Origin: Imbricaverruca yamaguchii
Lineage: Eukaryota; Arthropoda; Thecostraca; Neoverrucidae
Length of the DNA: 64,000 bases
Assembly: GCA_034440575.1 (NCBI GenBank)
Contig: JAOTOL010001208.1
Location: 296,001 to 360,000, forward strand
Direction: 5' to 3'
Below are positions 1 through 11,297 of this stretch, one piece after another (within the stretch, counting starts at the first letter, position 1; each line of letters starts with the position of its first letter). A program made the position numbers and the translations under genes. Below the pieces are notes generated by a model. That model was not told the DNA's origin, did not search any database, and worked only from the letters and a program-made list of their open reading frames with translations.

Positions 1-155
1 TGCCGGCGGTGGCGGATGCCCGGCGGTGGCGGATGCCGGCGGTGGCGGATGCCGGCGGTGGCGGATGCCCGGCGGTGGCGGATGCCGGCGGTGGCGGATG
101 CCCGGCGGTGGCGGATGCCGGCGGTGGCGGATGCCGACAGTGGCGGATGCCGGCG
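1..155. repeat. 16/17-bp GC-rich minisatellite, cut by window edge
   Basis: Tandem units of TGCCGGCGGTGGCGGA (16 bp) and a 17-bp version with one extra C are mixed, about nine copies, and run off the left edge. Pairs of 16 and 17 bp add up to 33, which keeps reading frames open and creates spurious Ala/Gly-rich frames. The last unit decays at about 135-155. Confidence 0.9.
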
Positions 156-309
156 CGCCGAGGCGAAGGTGGCGCGGCGCCGCTAGACCCCAGGCAAATG
201 CGGCGCGGGCCGTGCGCTCCTGCCGACAGCTTCTCTGTGTGGTGCTCTCAACACGTCGCCAACCTGACCGACGGCTGGCGATCCTGCCTGGCCGTCTGAC
301 GCGCCTTAT

Positions 310-1190
310 CCGCCCACTCTGTTCCCATGGTAACACCTGTGAATCTGCTGATCCCGCCTGCTCTGTTCACAAGGTGACCTCTGTACTTGCTGGTCAGTCT
401 GGTCTTCCCCGGGTGTGACCTCTGTGGCTCTGTTTGTCCCGTCCTGTCTGTTCCCATCTCCCAGCTGTGTCCGTATATTTGCGTCCCTGCTGATCCTGTT
501 TGGTCTGTTCCAGGTGTGACCATACCTCTGCAGCCTTACTGGCCCTATCTGATCTGCCTTAGTTGTGGCCGTACCTCTGTGGCCGCACCTCTGTGGCCTT
601 ACTGACCCTATCTGGTCTGCCTTAGGTGTGGCCGTACCTCTGTGGCCTTACTGACCCTATCTGATCTGCCTTAGGTGTGGCCGTACCTCTGTGGCCTTAC
701 TGACCCTATCTGATCTGCCTTAGGTGTGGCCGCACCTCTGTGGCCTTACTGACCCTATCTGATCTGCCTTAGGTGTGGCCGTACCTCTGTGGCCTTACTG
801 ACCCTATCTGATCTGCCTTAGGTGTGGCCGTACCTCTGTGGCCGCACCTCTGTAGCCTTACTGACCCTATCTGATCTGCCTTAGGTGTGGCCGCACCTCT
901 GTGGCCTTACTGACCCTATCTGATCTGCCTTAGGTGTGGCCGCACCTCTGTGGCCTTACTGACCCTATCTGGTCTGCTTTCGGTGTGACCGTACCTCTGT
1001 GGCCTTACTGACCCGTCTGATCTGCTCCAGGTGTGACCGCACCTACGTGGGTTCACTGACCCTGTCTAGTTTGCTCCAGGTGTGACCGTATCTCTGTGGT
1101 TTTACTGACCCTGTCTGGTCTGTTCCAGGTGTGACCGTATCTCTGTGGTTTTACTGACCCTGTCTGGTCTGTTCCAGGTGTGACTATACC
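310..1190. repeat. 49-bp minisatellite directly upstream of unc5 exon 1
   Basis: Between about 560 and 1190 the period is exactly 49 bp: the TTAGGTG landmark recurs at 622, 671, 720 and 769, and the later AGGTGTGAC version at 1127 and 1176. From 310 to 560 there are decayed copies of the same unit. The units read CTGATCTGCC-TTAG-GTGTGGCC on the left and CTGGTCTGTTCCAG-GTGTGACC on the right, so each contains a pyrimidine-rich run ending in AG, like a 3' splice site. The array ends less than 20 bp before the unc5 start codon. Confidence 0.92.
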
Positions 1191-1209
1191 TCTGTGACGA
1201 GGTGTCGCC

Positions 1210-1315
1210 ATGGTGGACCTCGGACGTCTGCTGGGTGTGACCTGTGCGGCCTGTGTGCTGGTGGTGACCTCGGGTCAAACACTGCCCGACGGCTCCTCTT
1301 CAGACTCGGCTGATG
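1210..1315 (+). CDS. unc5: UNC5-family netrin receptor, exon 1 (signal peptide)
   Basis: This exon encodes the first 35 residues of a netrin receptor and one base of codon 36. ATG at 1210 lies in a good Kozak context (GTCGCCATGG), with an in-frame TGA at 1195-1197 just upstream, so it is the only possible start in this exon. The peptide begins MVDLGRLLGV and continues with a hydrophobic stretch (residues 7-20), giving a typical signal peptide with likely cleavage around residues 21-23. A short acidic/Ser-rich linker follows. The exon ends at G1315 before GTAAGG, in phase 1. That matches the phase-1 acceptor of exon 2 at 19506, and the split codon becomes Asp. UNC5 proteins are type I membrane receptors that guide axons and cells away from, or toward, netrin. 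The signal peptide alone would not identify the gene; the phase match and the linker leading into the Ig exon do. No transcript evidence is available here. Confidence 0.75.
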
Positions 1316-1321
1316 GTAAGG
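1316..1321 (+). other. unc5: 5' splice site of unc5 intron 1
   Basis: GAT G|GTAAGG is a near-consensus donor, phase 1. It pairs by phase with the acceptor at 19504-19505. Confidence 0.75.
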
Positions 1322-2790
1322 TTTTCCTGATGATGAAGTGGTATTGTTTGTGATTATTATTAGCAGTTTGTTATTGAGAGCTGCCTGATATGGATGTGGT
1401 TTTTGTGGTTTGACTGGCTGTAGTGTGTACGGCGTCACGACCTGATGCACCATCGTGCGGAGGTGATGTCCGACCAGGGTCCGATCTATAGGGGGAATTT
1501 CTGGTTTGGTAGCTCGTTATTTGTGACTTACGAATGGAATGTTCGGAGCGTAATTTTGCTGTTTTTGTTCTTTATTTGGACATAAACCGAGTGAATCGAA
1601 GCGAATCCAGTTGGCTTGGTCACTGGAAAGGTGACAGCGGAGTCGATCTGCCAACAGTATTGAGCCCTGCACACATGTAAGCACAATTGGTGCAATGCCA
1701 TCCAGTAAATAAGGACTGTGAAGCCGTGACAATGCTTACCGAACAGCAAGGGTTGTGTGGGACTTTAATTACCAGACGGCGTAATTCGGTAGTGAGATTT
1801 TCTGCACCGTTTCTTGTCCTGGATGGTAAGGATCCAGATCGGCGTTGCTTAACAACCCTGTATTAGATTTTCGACCTCGGTCTCATCAGCTCAATGCTTG
1901 CGTTAAAGAACGAACGTTCTCCTTTGTTGTCAGTAAAAACGCAACACCCGAAAGCGACTTTGGGTCAGGCATGCCAACAATGCAGTAGCCGGCACCAGCG
2001 TGCTGTGGTTTCTCTGTTGTGCCGCGTGATTCGAACTCCATGCCAGCTATATCTTGGATTATATCGATGTCATGGCGGCTTCTTTTACGTCTTCGGCTGA
2101 TACGCTCTTTACCACGAAAAGAAAGACAACTCTGACGGTGTACCTTGACTGCGAAGCCCATGTGGCGTTTTGCGATTTTCTCCACTTGTAAGTTGTGGAG
2201 TTGAAGTTTACTTTACTAGACGAATTGACAGTTATGTCCTCGGATGTCTTGTAATAGATATGCAATCGCAGGCCCGCGCATGTTGCATCGTCATGTAAAA
2301 CTCGGCGATTTGATCTTCCCGCTTCGATTGGTCCGACGTGGCCAGCATGCAGCGACTCCAGCTCCGACCAGGGTTCCCATGGCAACCACATCCCGTATAA
2401 ACCCAGTAAATGCTTGGTACCAGTTGTAACAATAATATGAATCACTTCGATTGCATGGATCAAATTCCCGACTTAAACGGCGTCTGAAAATTGCACGCTC
2501 TCCACTGCTCATGCAATGCGTAATAATCGACAGCTAAAAGTAATAGCAATGGCATGGCGACCATTCGAAAACTCCACACATTAGTAGCTCCAAAAGAATA
2601 CTCCACACGGCTGATTACAACCGGCCACATGAGGCTACTCGTACTCCAGCCTGGTGCCTGTCCATGTTGAAGGGAAGTACGCCAGGCTAATCGTAAGGTT
2701 CTCAGTGAACGTCAAACATTGAGGTCCTGCTGGGTCTGGTCCCAGCGTCTGCTCTCCATTGATCGGTGGCAGGCTGAGCTGGCTGGGTGT
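1322..2790. other. unique intronic sequence
   Basis: No repeat or gene was recognised. The open frames on either strand are under 135 codons and low in any domain signal. Confidence 0.6.
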
Positions 2791-2793
2791 ACA

Positions 2794-3126
2794 TCTATCT
2801 CTCTCTCCCTCTCCTCTCCTCTCTCTCTCTCTCTCACTCTCACGCTCATTCTCACTCTCATGCTCACTCTCGCTATCACTATCACTATCTCCCACTCTCA
2901 CTCATTCACTCACTCACATATCCCACTCATTCACTCACTCACTCACTCACTCACTCACTCACTCACTCACTCACTCACTCACTCACTCACTCACTCACTC
3001 ATTCATTCATTCATTCACTCACTCACTCACTCACTCACTCACTCACTCACTCACTCACTCACTCACTCACTCACTCACTCACTCACTCACTCACTCACTC
3101 ACTCACTCACTCACTCACTCACTCAC

Positions 3127-3164
<38 letters not shown>

Positions 3165-3265
3165 CTCCCTGCCTCCCTGCCTCCCTCCCTCCCTCCCTCC
3201 CTCCCTCCCTCCCTCCCTCCCTCCCTCCCTCCCTCTGTCCCTCCCTCTGTCCCTTCCTCCCTGTT
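2794..3265. repeat. compound pyrimidine microsatellite
   Basis: A run of (TC)n and CTCTCA-type sequence passes into a long (CTCA)n tetranucleotide tract (about 2895-3130, with four ATTC variants near 3000). This is followed by pure (TC)n to 3162 and a (CCCT)n tract to about 3235. The whole block is pyrimidine on the + strand, so it could form a triplex (H-DNA). Confidence 0.95.
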
Positions 3266-3585
3266 CCACTTCCCAGATATGTCTCTGGCTATTAGTGGGC
3301 GCGTTTCTCCTTGTGCTTATCTCTGCCTGCCGCTTTGTGTCCGTTCCAGGCGGAACAAAGCCCTATCATCTGGCTGTGTATTGATGTTGTCCACCGGGTC
3401 TGCAATTCGGCTCCGGAGATCGGCTTTTGTGCGCGGCTGATGTTTAATCTCGGCTGTCGGTTTGACTGGCACGATCCTGGCAGGAGTGCGTGGATGTATT
3501 ATGAGAGATACCTCCCGACGCGCTTATTATGGCACGTCTGTCACTCCAGAACAGTCATTGCATGCCGGTCCTGTGAGATCAAGTC

Positions 3586-3675
3586 ATGACAGGCAGTCCG
3601 ACCGTGTCCTGGGTCATGCGAGACAGTCTAACCGTGTCCTGGGTCATGTCAGACAGTCTGACCTTGTCCAGGGAT
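3586..3675. repeat. 31-bp repeat, three copies
   Basis: Three imperfect units built on GACAGTCTGACCGTGTCC with TGGGTCATG between them. Confidence 0.75.
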
Positions 3676-3804
3676 TCATAAGTATAAGTGGAAACCGACC
3701 CTCAATATAATCGTTCTGACCCCGAACGGAGTTTTGATTTATGGAATTGAGTATGTTTGCGTTCAGCTACTTTACTGCAACACCGCCCATTGCGTGCAGC
3801 TATC

Positions 3805-4015
3805 GTTCCGGTAGCCCAGTTGGTTAGAGCGCTGGCTTGCACTGGTCTGTCCCGTCCTGGACGGATAGGGTTCGAGTCGCTTCGCGCGCGAGTTTGCCCC
3901 CCTCCCCTGGCTCGGAGTATTAGTTGGCAACTGGCCCGGTGAGGTTGGGGACGAGCTACCGGGGCGGCCGTGTCGGTACATTGGCGGCACGTTATACTTT
4001 CGGTTAAAATTTTGT
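3805..4015 (+). mobile_element. tRNA-derived SINE, family A
   Basis: A tRNA-like head carries an A box (TAGCCCAGTTGG at 3812) and a B box (GGTTCGAGTCG at 3869). It is followed by an unrelated body ending TTCGGTTAAAATTTTG. The same body, reversed, occurs at 14668-14860, which shows it is an interspersed element and not a tRNA gene. The head does not fold into a full acceptor stem. Confidence 0.82.
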
Positions 4016-4344
4016 CGTCGAACTGGAATTCACTGATTGGGTGGTAGGGCCATGGTTCACGCAACACGCTCTGTTTCGCAGTAGAATCCTGGTCTACAAA
4101 CCCACCCCAACAAGAATTCGATGTAAAATTAATATGAAAAGAAACACTCAGGACACTTCCAGGCTTGATAAAGCCCCGACAGCATAATTATGATAACGTC
4201 CTACCGCCTGGACCAGCAGCTGATATATGTACGCAGTCCTACATCAGCCATGCTTCTTTCATACGTCAGGATGCGTCTGTTTCTAGTTAAACAAGCTCGA
4301 ATCTGGAATCGCGAGTTGTGATCCACGGTTCCGCGGTTAGGTAG

Positions 4345-4790
4345 CGCGCAATATCAGCGCCGGGACGGGACACGTCCTGGCGGCGTGAGAACCTTATGGT
4401 TGGGTGGTGTGTAATAACAGCGCCGGGACGGGACACGTCCTGGCGGCGTGAGAACCTTATGGTTGGGTGGTGTGTAATAACAGCGCCGGGACGGGACCAC
4501 GTCCTGACGGCGTGATGACCTTATGGTTAGGTGGTGTGCAATAACAGCGCCGGGACGGGACCACATCCTGGCGGCGTGAGAACCTTATGGTTAGGTGGTG
4601 TGCAGAACAGCGCCGGGACGGGACCACATCCTGGCGGCGTGAGAACCTTATGGTTAGGTAGTGTGCAATATCAGCGCCGGGACGGGACCACATCCTGGCG
4701 GCGTGAGAACCTTATGGTTAGGTGGTGTGCAATATCAGCGCCGGGACGGGACCACGTCCTGGCGGCGTGAGAACCTTACGGTACCATGGT
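4345..4790. repeat. 63/64-bp minisatellite
   Basis: Seven units. The AGCGCCGGGACGGGA landmark falls at 4356, 4419, 4482, 4546, 4609, 4673 and 4737, giving 63- and 64-bp spacings. Each unit also contains GGCGGCGTGAGAACC, which looks like a splice donor, and TTATGGTTAGGTGGTGTGC. Part of the unit (GACCACGTCCTGGCGGCGTGAGAA) loosely resembles the SINE core at 54278-54430; that relationship is only a suggestion. Confidence 0.93.
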
Positions 4791-6770
4791 GAGGAATATA
4801 TCGCTATATAGTCTTCACATGTAGCGAACGCTGTGCCACCAGTGGTAATTCACTTAGTTCCCTGTTGTTCCTGACGGATCATACTATTATTATTTGTTTT
4901 GACAGCTTGCAAGCAACTGCAGCCAGTTTGCCATCCTGTTGTTTTTGGGCGCCAGCTCCCAGTGCCCACCATCACCACTAATTATTCGCGTCTGGAGATT
5001 CCCAGTTTAATCATCCAGTTCCAGATTATCGTCGCCAACCTGGGACTGCTCGCCGCCACACAACCGTCCCACGTCGCGTTTCCAGCAGTTGATGCATTAT
5101 TCATGTCCAATGTCCATGCTCGACTCGTGTTCTGCTGTGATTTAGTCCGCCAGCGTTCAGACGTCTTCAGATTACGTCCCGCTTCTTGATTCGCACATGA
5201 CGATGACGTATTTTTACATTTGTTAGCTTGGACCGTTTACGATGATATCATGCATCTGCGACGTTTCTGTGAACTCGCCGTGCTGCCAGGTCGTTCTGTT
5301 GCGCGCGCCGCATAACCACATCCGCGTCTGTCCATCTGAATCGATTCGCCTGGACGTGTCTCTGAAGATGATGAGATGATGCTCGCCAGTGCTGCTCGAT
5401 CAGGGTTCGATTTAGATATTGGGATCCTGGATGTGGAATGGAAATCATTTCGGCCATTCAATTGAGAGATGATGACTTTATGTTTTTGTGGTATGAGAAA
5501 TTGTAGTGCTTTACGTTCCACTGTGCTTCCGGTACTTTATCAATGGGCAGTGGGTTCAGCCACTAACAGCACTATTGAACCATCCAGCAAAACGAAAGGC
5601 GATGACGATTTTCTGGAGTGGATAACATTCTGGACATTAACAATCCAAGAACAGCCTGTTCTCCAATCGTATCCTCTGTTTCGCTATCTCGGTATTGCAC
5701 GCTCCGTTTCACCCAGCCTGCGTACACCAGCCAGCCGTGTTGTACACGAGTCCAGAGGCAGCGGCGGGCGCTCCAGCTGCAGGCTTCAGCGGACAGAAGC
5801 CGAGTCAGCTCGCGCGGGGGGGGTTTGGTCGCAGTGCAGCTCGCCACCGCAGCGGCTGTTATCTGGGCCGCCGGTGACGACGCGGGCTCTCTTGTTTTTG
5901 TTAGCGTCGTGTTATTTTCTCATCAGGCTGGTTATGGAATGTATTAACTGCGGTAACGAGGTGAAGCCGGGGCGCCGCGAAAGGAATGAATTGAAACTCG
6001 GCCAGCTTCCCGCCAGCTGTCCGTGCGACACGCTTCCGGTCTGTGGGCGAATGTGGCGAGATGAAGCTAGTGAGGGCGCGACTCATACTGACGTGGGCAA
6101 TTTCCTTTTGTAGCTATCGTAGGCTACCTTGCTATCCTTTTTAAATGTCATCTGTCTACACCGTATGCATACTAATGTAGTACGGATGGGTTTTCAAGCG
6201 TTATCCGATGGGCGCTGTATTACCAATGCAGTCTATGGGCCCCTGAGCCCAAATAACCAACCAAACATTATCCTATGGTATTCACCAGGACAAATAGTTG
6301 TTACCCACTCACACACCGAGGTAATGCATTGAGTGCATCAGAGGACCTATGCAAGACGAATCCAACGCGACAACCTCCCACATGCGATAACTGCCCAGCT
6401 CCCCGGATGTCTGTCCTGGACTGTTGCCCGACTACAGCACTAGCGCCCCACCACCTACCGCAGGCAGGTACCGCTCTGGTGAGTCGACGTGACGCATGGA
6501 CGGCCATTGTTGCAACACGTGCGAGCACGACTGAAAAAGCGGCGGCACAGCGCCACTTTGAGCGGCAGCCATTTTTGTCGCCTGGCTGCGACGGCCGGCT
6601 GCCCGGCCCGGCCTGACTGCCGCGGGACACTCTGTCGGCGCCCCGCCCGGTGTCAAAGGTCAGCAGAACGCCCCGCGGGCTTCAGCGCCGCGGCGCGCGG
6701 TTCAGTGACCCGGTGGCCACTTGCGGCGCTCAGCCGGCGGGCGAGCCGTGGGGGCGACTGGTGTTGCCGT
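4791..6770. other. unique intronic sequence
   Basis: No exon, RNA gene or repeat family was recognised in about 2 kb. There are open frames of up to 214 codons (for example 5469-6113 +), but they show no domain, no low-complexity cause and no splice or translation context, and I treat them as chance. Confidence 0.55.
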
Positions 6771-6772
6771 GA

Positions 6773-6900
6773 TGTGGTCGTCTCCGGACCGAAAGGTTGC
6801 GGGCTCGAGTTCCACCTGTCGCTACTCTCCGCCCGCGACCAATCTGGGTGAGAGATCGGCGATGCTGTGTGGCCCAACAACTTCGACGGATTGTTAAGCA
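6773..6900 (+). mobile_element. 5'-truncated tRNA-derived SINE, family B
   Basis: Only the B box side of the tRNA-like head remains (GGCTCGAGTTC at 6802). The body CGCGACCAATCTGGGTGAGA is shared with the copies at 38058-38200 and 54278-54430. The (CACCGT)n tract begins directly after it. Confidence 0.75.
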
Positions 6901-6903
6901 AGT

Positions 6904-7045
6904 AACCACCACCGTCACCCTTTGCACCACCACCGTCACCGTCACCGTCACCGTCACCGTCACCGTCACCGTCACCATCACCATCACCGTCACCGTCACC
7001 GTCACCGTCACCGTCACCGTCACCGTCACCGTCACCGTCACCGTC
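6904..7045. repeat. (CACCGT)n hexanucleotide microsatellite, left of the LTR element
   Basis: Nearly pure CACCGT units with a few CACCAT variants. The tract touches the first base of the left LTR and resumes on the far side of the element at 11527. Confidence 0.95.
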
Positions 7046-7315
7046 TGTATATTCGTTGGTGAAGTCAGAAAGTTTGCCAGAAGCAACAGCGAGGGCGCAC
7101 GCAGGCGCAGCCTGCAGAGAGCTCAGGTCGCGGCCGACTGCCCCTCTCCCGCCTGCGCCGCGGGTTACATAGCCACTATGAGTCAGAGGTGCAAGCACAC
7201 CCTCGTCACCTCTGACCCCGACCCGACATCCACGCGTATAGTCTTACGCGTGAATCACGCCATGCCAGTGACTCACGCCGTGTCGATGCGTCATCATATC
7301 ACACATCACATCACA
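7046..7315 (-). repeat. 3' LTR (270 bp)
   Basis: Begins TGTATATTCG and ends CACATCACA on the + strand. By eye it is identical to 11257-11526. It is the 3' LTR because the element reads on the minus strand. Confidence 0.95.
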
Positions 7316-7502
7316 CCCTCACCTGGTTCTCAAGAACCACACACATACACCATATGCACATACATTCACTCGATCCACGCACTAGGCACACTTTGTCCGT
7401 AAACCTCGTCTGGTCGCCGGCGCACGCGTTGGCTCCGCCGCAGAGGCGTCGCCTCGATCTCCCGTCCCGCCGCGTCAGAGCTGTCAACGCTCGCTTCCAC
7501 CG

Positions 7503-10500
7503 TCACGTCCGGCGGCGGCGCGTCATCCGCCACGTCCGACCTGTCACCCCCGGGCCACCACTGTCCGCAGGCGGTGGGCCCACGGTTGGACCCTCAGGCG
7601 GCCGGTCGACGGACATGTAGACGGGATCGTCTTCCTCGCTGCCGTCGCTGTCATCAGCGCTAGCGACCGACGGCGCGCCGCCGTGCCGCGGCCGCACATT
7701 GCGTACGTGCCAGGGTGTTCCGTCCACCTCGATGACCTGAGGTGACACGACGCGGGTCACGATACCCTGATCAGACGGTACGGTGCAACGCGTCCCCCGG
7801 CGTCGCGTCCAAACGAGATCACCATTCTGAAACTCGGACGTCTCGTCCGGCGCCGGCGGCGGTTCCTGAGCGCCGGAGGGCGCACGGGGCTGCGGAGGTC
7901 GCACGCAGTCACGCACCGCGTACCGGTAAATACCGGCAGCCGGCGACGTCGCGGCAGAGTCTCCGGACCGCGGAGTGACGTTGTACAAGTGTACAGCCTC
8001 CGCGATGGCACACCTGCGGCGCGCGGCGATCACCTTGATGGTACGGTGACTGCGCTCCACAATCCCGTTCCCGCCCGGCTCATGGACGGCCCGGAAGCGG
8101 AGAACCACACCCCACTCTGACACAAACGCCGCCATCCGACGTCCGCGGAAGATAGTATCGTTGTCGGCCAGAATTTCTTCTGGCGCGCCGCGCTCGCGGA
8201 AAATCGCCTCCAGGTGTCTGATGACCTCGGTCGCGTCTGGGCGACCCAGATGTCGCCATAGGCTGTAGCGAGAGGGCCCGCAGTCTATCAGAGTCAGATA
8301 TGATCCACCCTGATAGTGAGTCACATCCATTGCGAGCCGCTTCCACAGATCCGGAACACCCAGTGAGCCGTGCTGCCATCGCGCCGGCGCGGGGTCGATG
8401 GATCGGCATACGTCACACCGATTCACGGCCGTCCGGACGTCGGCTCGTGACACGTCACGGGACACGTCACGTCTCACGAAGTACAGTGTCCGACGGATAC
8501 CCGGATGGCCCGCCCTCTCGTGTACGGTCTGGATACGTGCCTGTATGTTAGTGTCCGCGTAGTCATCGCTGGCGTCCTGCACTGCGGCGGCCGCCGCGGC
8601 CGCGCCGGCGTGCCCGTCCTCACCGCGAGCGGCACTTCCAGCCGACGTCGCCGCCTCGGCCGGCGGCTCGTGCTCGCGTAGCCAGTCTTTCGGAACGCGG
8701 GTCAGCACGTCCGCCTTGTTCTCCTCCGACCGGATGAGCGTGACAGACAGCTCCAGCTGTAGCTCTTCCGCTAGCTGGCGGATGATGTCGACACGTCGCC
8801 GGATCAACATCTCACCGTGTGCCTTTGTGCGGAGGCGCGCGCGGCCAGTCAGTGCATCGCTGATCCACCGATGGACGACGGCGGAGTCCGTACGGAGGTC
8901 GATGTCGCGAATTCCCCATGCGACGGCGAGGTTGACGCCGCGCACTGCCGCATCGAGCTCGGCCATGTTAATGTGAGCCGATGCTGCAGTCTCCGGCCGC
9001 AGCCAGCAGGCGTCCTCAACCACACCGTCGTCCGGGCTCTCGATGACCACCCCCGCGGCGATCGCACTGGCGTCCGTCCACACGGTGACCTTCTCACCGG
9101 TCAGCCGCCACGGCCCGTGCGCTGGGTCGTGCGCTTCCAGCCGGTCTCTGACCTGCGAGATCTGGGACAGGAGAGCAGCGTCTGTGACGACATCATCCCA
9201 ACCGCGCGTCACGGCGTTCGCCCGGCGCTTCAGCCAGGCAGCCGCCGGGCGGAGCCAGCCGCTGACGGGCAGATGCGCCAACAGCCGACCACACCAGGCG
9301 AACACGGAGCGACGCGTGACCCGCTCCGGCGGCGACGCGATGGCGTTGTCGCGCGTCCAGTGCAGCTCACCGTCCACCAGCTGCACGTGCAGGCCAAGCA
9401 GGCGCGCGCCGTCTGCTGCGCGCTCCGGCGGCTTGCAGGCCAGGCCGAAGCGGGCGAAGTGCTGCGTCACGCGGTCAGCACTGACAACGTCTTCGTCGAC
9501 CAGCAGGTCGTCTACGTACGGGAGCACGCCGCGCTGCATGTCGGCGTCCTCCGCCAGCACTGCCCGCACGACGGCCTTCATGATCAGCGGAGCGACGTTG
9601 AGTCCGAATCCCAGTCGAGTCAGACAGTACCGTCGCCCCCTCACCATCACCGTCTGATATGGCCACAGTCGACGCTCAATCCGCAGCTGGAGATAAGCTC
9701 TTCGCAGGTCCACTACTGCGATCCGCGTGCCGTGCCGCCGCCACTTCCTCAGCTGATCCGCACAGACGTCAGCGTCCGCTGTGTGGGCCGTCACAAACCC
9801 GTTCAATTCTCGGTAATCCAGCACGGGTCTCACTTTGTCTTGGTTGACCTGCCGCACCGCCATCAGAGGGACCAACCCGCGCGGCGGCCCGTCCACCTCA
9901 CTGTCGTACGGCTTCAGCCAGCCGTTTCTAATCCATGCGTCGATTTCCGCGTCGTACGCCCGTCGAGCGCTCTGAGGGACGGCATACTCAGCCACTTCGT
10001 TCCTCAGACACTCCGGGCCGGCGCCGTCCGCCCACTTCCAGGCCACTGTCCAGGCCCGCTGCTCAACGTCGAAGCGTGCCGTGAAATCGGTCGCGTCCAC
10101 CGCCGGGCCCGGGGAAGTCACAGCCGCTGCCGCACAGAACTGAACATCTGTCGGCGTCCGCAGGCAGACTCCCCCCAGGGCCGCGATGCCGGTCATACCG
10201 AGCACGACATCGACCCCCAGCGGCCGCTCCGGCACCACCAACACGTCGAGGCTTACCCGTCGGCCGTTGGTGCTGACCACCACGTTGCCGGTGCCGCAGC
10301 ACCGAAGCTCGTCGCCACTGATCGTCAGCATCCTGACCGACTGCGACGACCACTTCCGGCAGTGATCAGTGTGCACCAGTGTGTCTGTGCAGCCGGTGTC
10401 GATCAACACGCTGCAGGTCCGCCCGTCCACCTCCAACCAGGTGACGGGCAACGCGCCTCTTATTTTCGGGGAGACGGCGCTTGCGCTGACGCGTCGCCTC

Positions 10501-11297
10501 CCGGTGAGTTTTCCCGGCTCCTTCCGCGGACAGGCGGCCGCGAAGTGACCCAGCTCGCCGCACGACCAGCAGCGTCGCGGCGGGCGTCTCACCGCCCGCG
10601 GCGCTGCGGGAGCGCGCGGAGATGCCTCCCCGCGCGCCGCGGCCGCCGTCACTGCGACACGCTCATCGCTCAGGACGGCCCGCGCGCGCGCCAAGATGCT
10701 GGCGAGGTCCAAGGCCTCCGCGCGAGTGCCGGCCCGGATCGTCATGCGGACCGTGTCCGGCAGACCAGCTATGAACGCACAGGTGAGCGCGCTCTCTGGC
10801 ACCCCGCCATATCGAGTAGCGAGCTGCCGCAGATCTGCCAGATATACGTCCGCCGACTCACCGGGCTGTAGGCGGCGACTTGCGTAGGCATCGTAGGCCG
10901 CCAGCCGGTCCATAGCGAAAGCGTCGTAGAGTGCGTCACGTACAGCATCCGCCGAGTTCCGCGCCGTCTCCGACAGTTGCATCCAGACGGCGAACGCTCC
11001 TCCTGCGAGCCGCGCCGGCAGAACGCCCGTCAGGTCCACACCGCAGTGCTTGCACAACACTTCAGCCCGTGTGAACCATTCCACCACGTCTGCCGACCCG
11101 TCGTACTCCGGGATGAGACGAGCGTCGAACGCGCCGCCTCCGTCGCGCCTCGTCGTCTCACCGCCTGTTGTCGTGGGAGCCGCCGCACCTCTAGCCACCT
11201 CCACCTCGCCTCTTGTGGTTACTTCTGACATTTCAGGCATTTTGGCCGAAATAGCTTGTATATTCGTTGGTGAAGTCAGAAAGTTTGCCAGAAGCAA
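7503..11297 (-). CDS. Gag-Pol polyprotein of LTR retrotransposon
   Basis: One frame of 1,264 codons encodes everything needed to copy and insert the element. In order: a Gag region (about residues 55-225); a CCHC zinc knuckle (C243, C246, H251, C256); an aspartic protease with DTG at 300-302 and a VVLGM turn near 364-368; and reverse transcriptase with catalytic D530 and YVDD at 594-597. RNase H follows with D742, E780, D804 and D863. Integrase has an HHCC zinc site (H926, H931, C961, C964) and a D991-D1045-E1081 triad with 35 residues between the last two. All catalytic residues are present and there is no stop or frameshift. Gag and Pol are fused, without a frameshift site. Residues 1-14 are encoded by the LTR, so translation more likely starts at Met20 or Met23, just inside the element (AAAATGCC context). 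The Asp/Glu-rich C-terminal tail is unassigned. Confidence 0.96.
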   Translation of the reverse strand: MLLANFLTSPTNIQAISAKMPEMSEVTTRGEVEVARGAAAPTTTGGETTRRDGGGAFDARLIPEYDGSADVVEWFTRAEVLCKHCGVDLTGVLPARLAGGAFAVWMQLSETARNSADAVRDALYDAFAMDRLAAYDAYASRRLQPGESADVYLADLRQLATRYGGVPESALTCAFIAGLPDTVRMTIRAGTRAEALDLASILARARAVLSDERVAVTAAAARGEASPRAPAAPRAVRRPPRRCWSCGELGHFAAACPRKEPGKLTGRRRVSASAVSPKIRGALPVTWLEVDGRTCSVLIDTGCTDTLVHTDHCRKWSSQSVRMLTISGDELRCCGTGNVVVSTNGRRVSLDVLVVPERPLGVDVVLGMTGIAALGGVCLRTPTDVQFCAAAAVTSPGPAVDATDFTARFDVEQRAWTVAWKWADGAGPECLRNEVAEYAVPQSARRAYDAEIDAWIRNGWLKPYDSEVDGPPRGLVPLMAVRQVNQDKVRPVLDYRELNGFVTAHTADADVCADQLRKWRRHGTRIAVVDLRRAYLQLRIERRLWPYQTVMVRGRRYCLTRLGFGLNVAPLIMKAVVRAVLAEDADMQRGVLPYVDDLLVDEDVVSADRVTQHFARFGLACKPPERAADGARLLGLHVQLVDGELHWTRDNAIASPPERVTRRSVFAWCGRLLAHLPVSGWLRPAAAWLKRRANAVTRGWDDVVTDAALLSQISQVRDRLEAHDPAHGPWRLTGEKVTVWTDASAIAAGVVIESPDDGVVEDACWLRPETAASAHINMAELDAAVRGVNLAVAWGIRDIDLRTDSAVVHRWISDALTGRARLRTKAHGEMLIRRRVDIIRQLAEELQLELSVTLIRSEENKADVLTRVPKDWLREHEPPAEAATSAGSAARGEDGHAGAAAAAAAVQDASDDYADTNIQARIQTVHERAGHPGIRRTLYFVRRDVSRDVSRADVRTAVNRCDVCRSIDPAPARWQHGSLGVPDLWKRLAMDVTHYQGGSYLTLIDCGPSRYSLWRHLGRPDATEVIRHLEAIFRERGAPEEILADNDTIFRGRRMAAFVSEWGVVLRFRAVHEPGGNGIVERSHRTIKVIAARRRCAIAEAVHLYNVTPRSGDSAATSPAAGIYRYAVRDCVRPPQPRAPSGAQEPPPAPDETSEFQNGDLVWTRRRGTRCTVPSDQGIVTRVVSPQVIEVDGTPWHVRNVRPRHGGAPSVASADDSDGSEEDDPVYMSVDRPPEGPTVGPPPADSGGPGVTGRTWRMTRRRRT

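Noticed and set aside
8817..10871. 684-codon open frame on the + strand
   Set aside because: It lies antisense to the retrotransposon gag-pol, has no domains, and is open because of the GC-rich codon pattern of the real gene.
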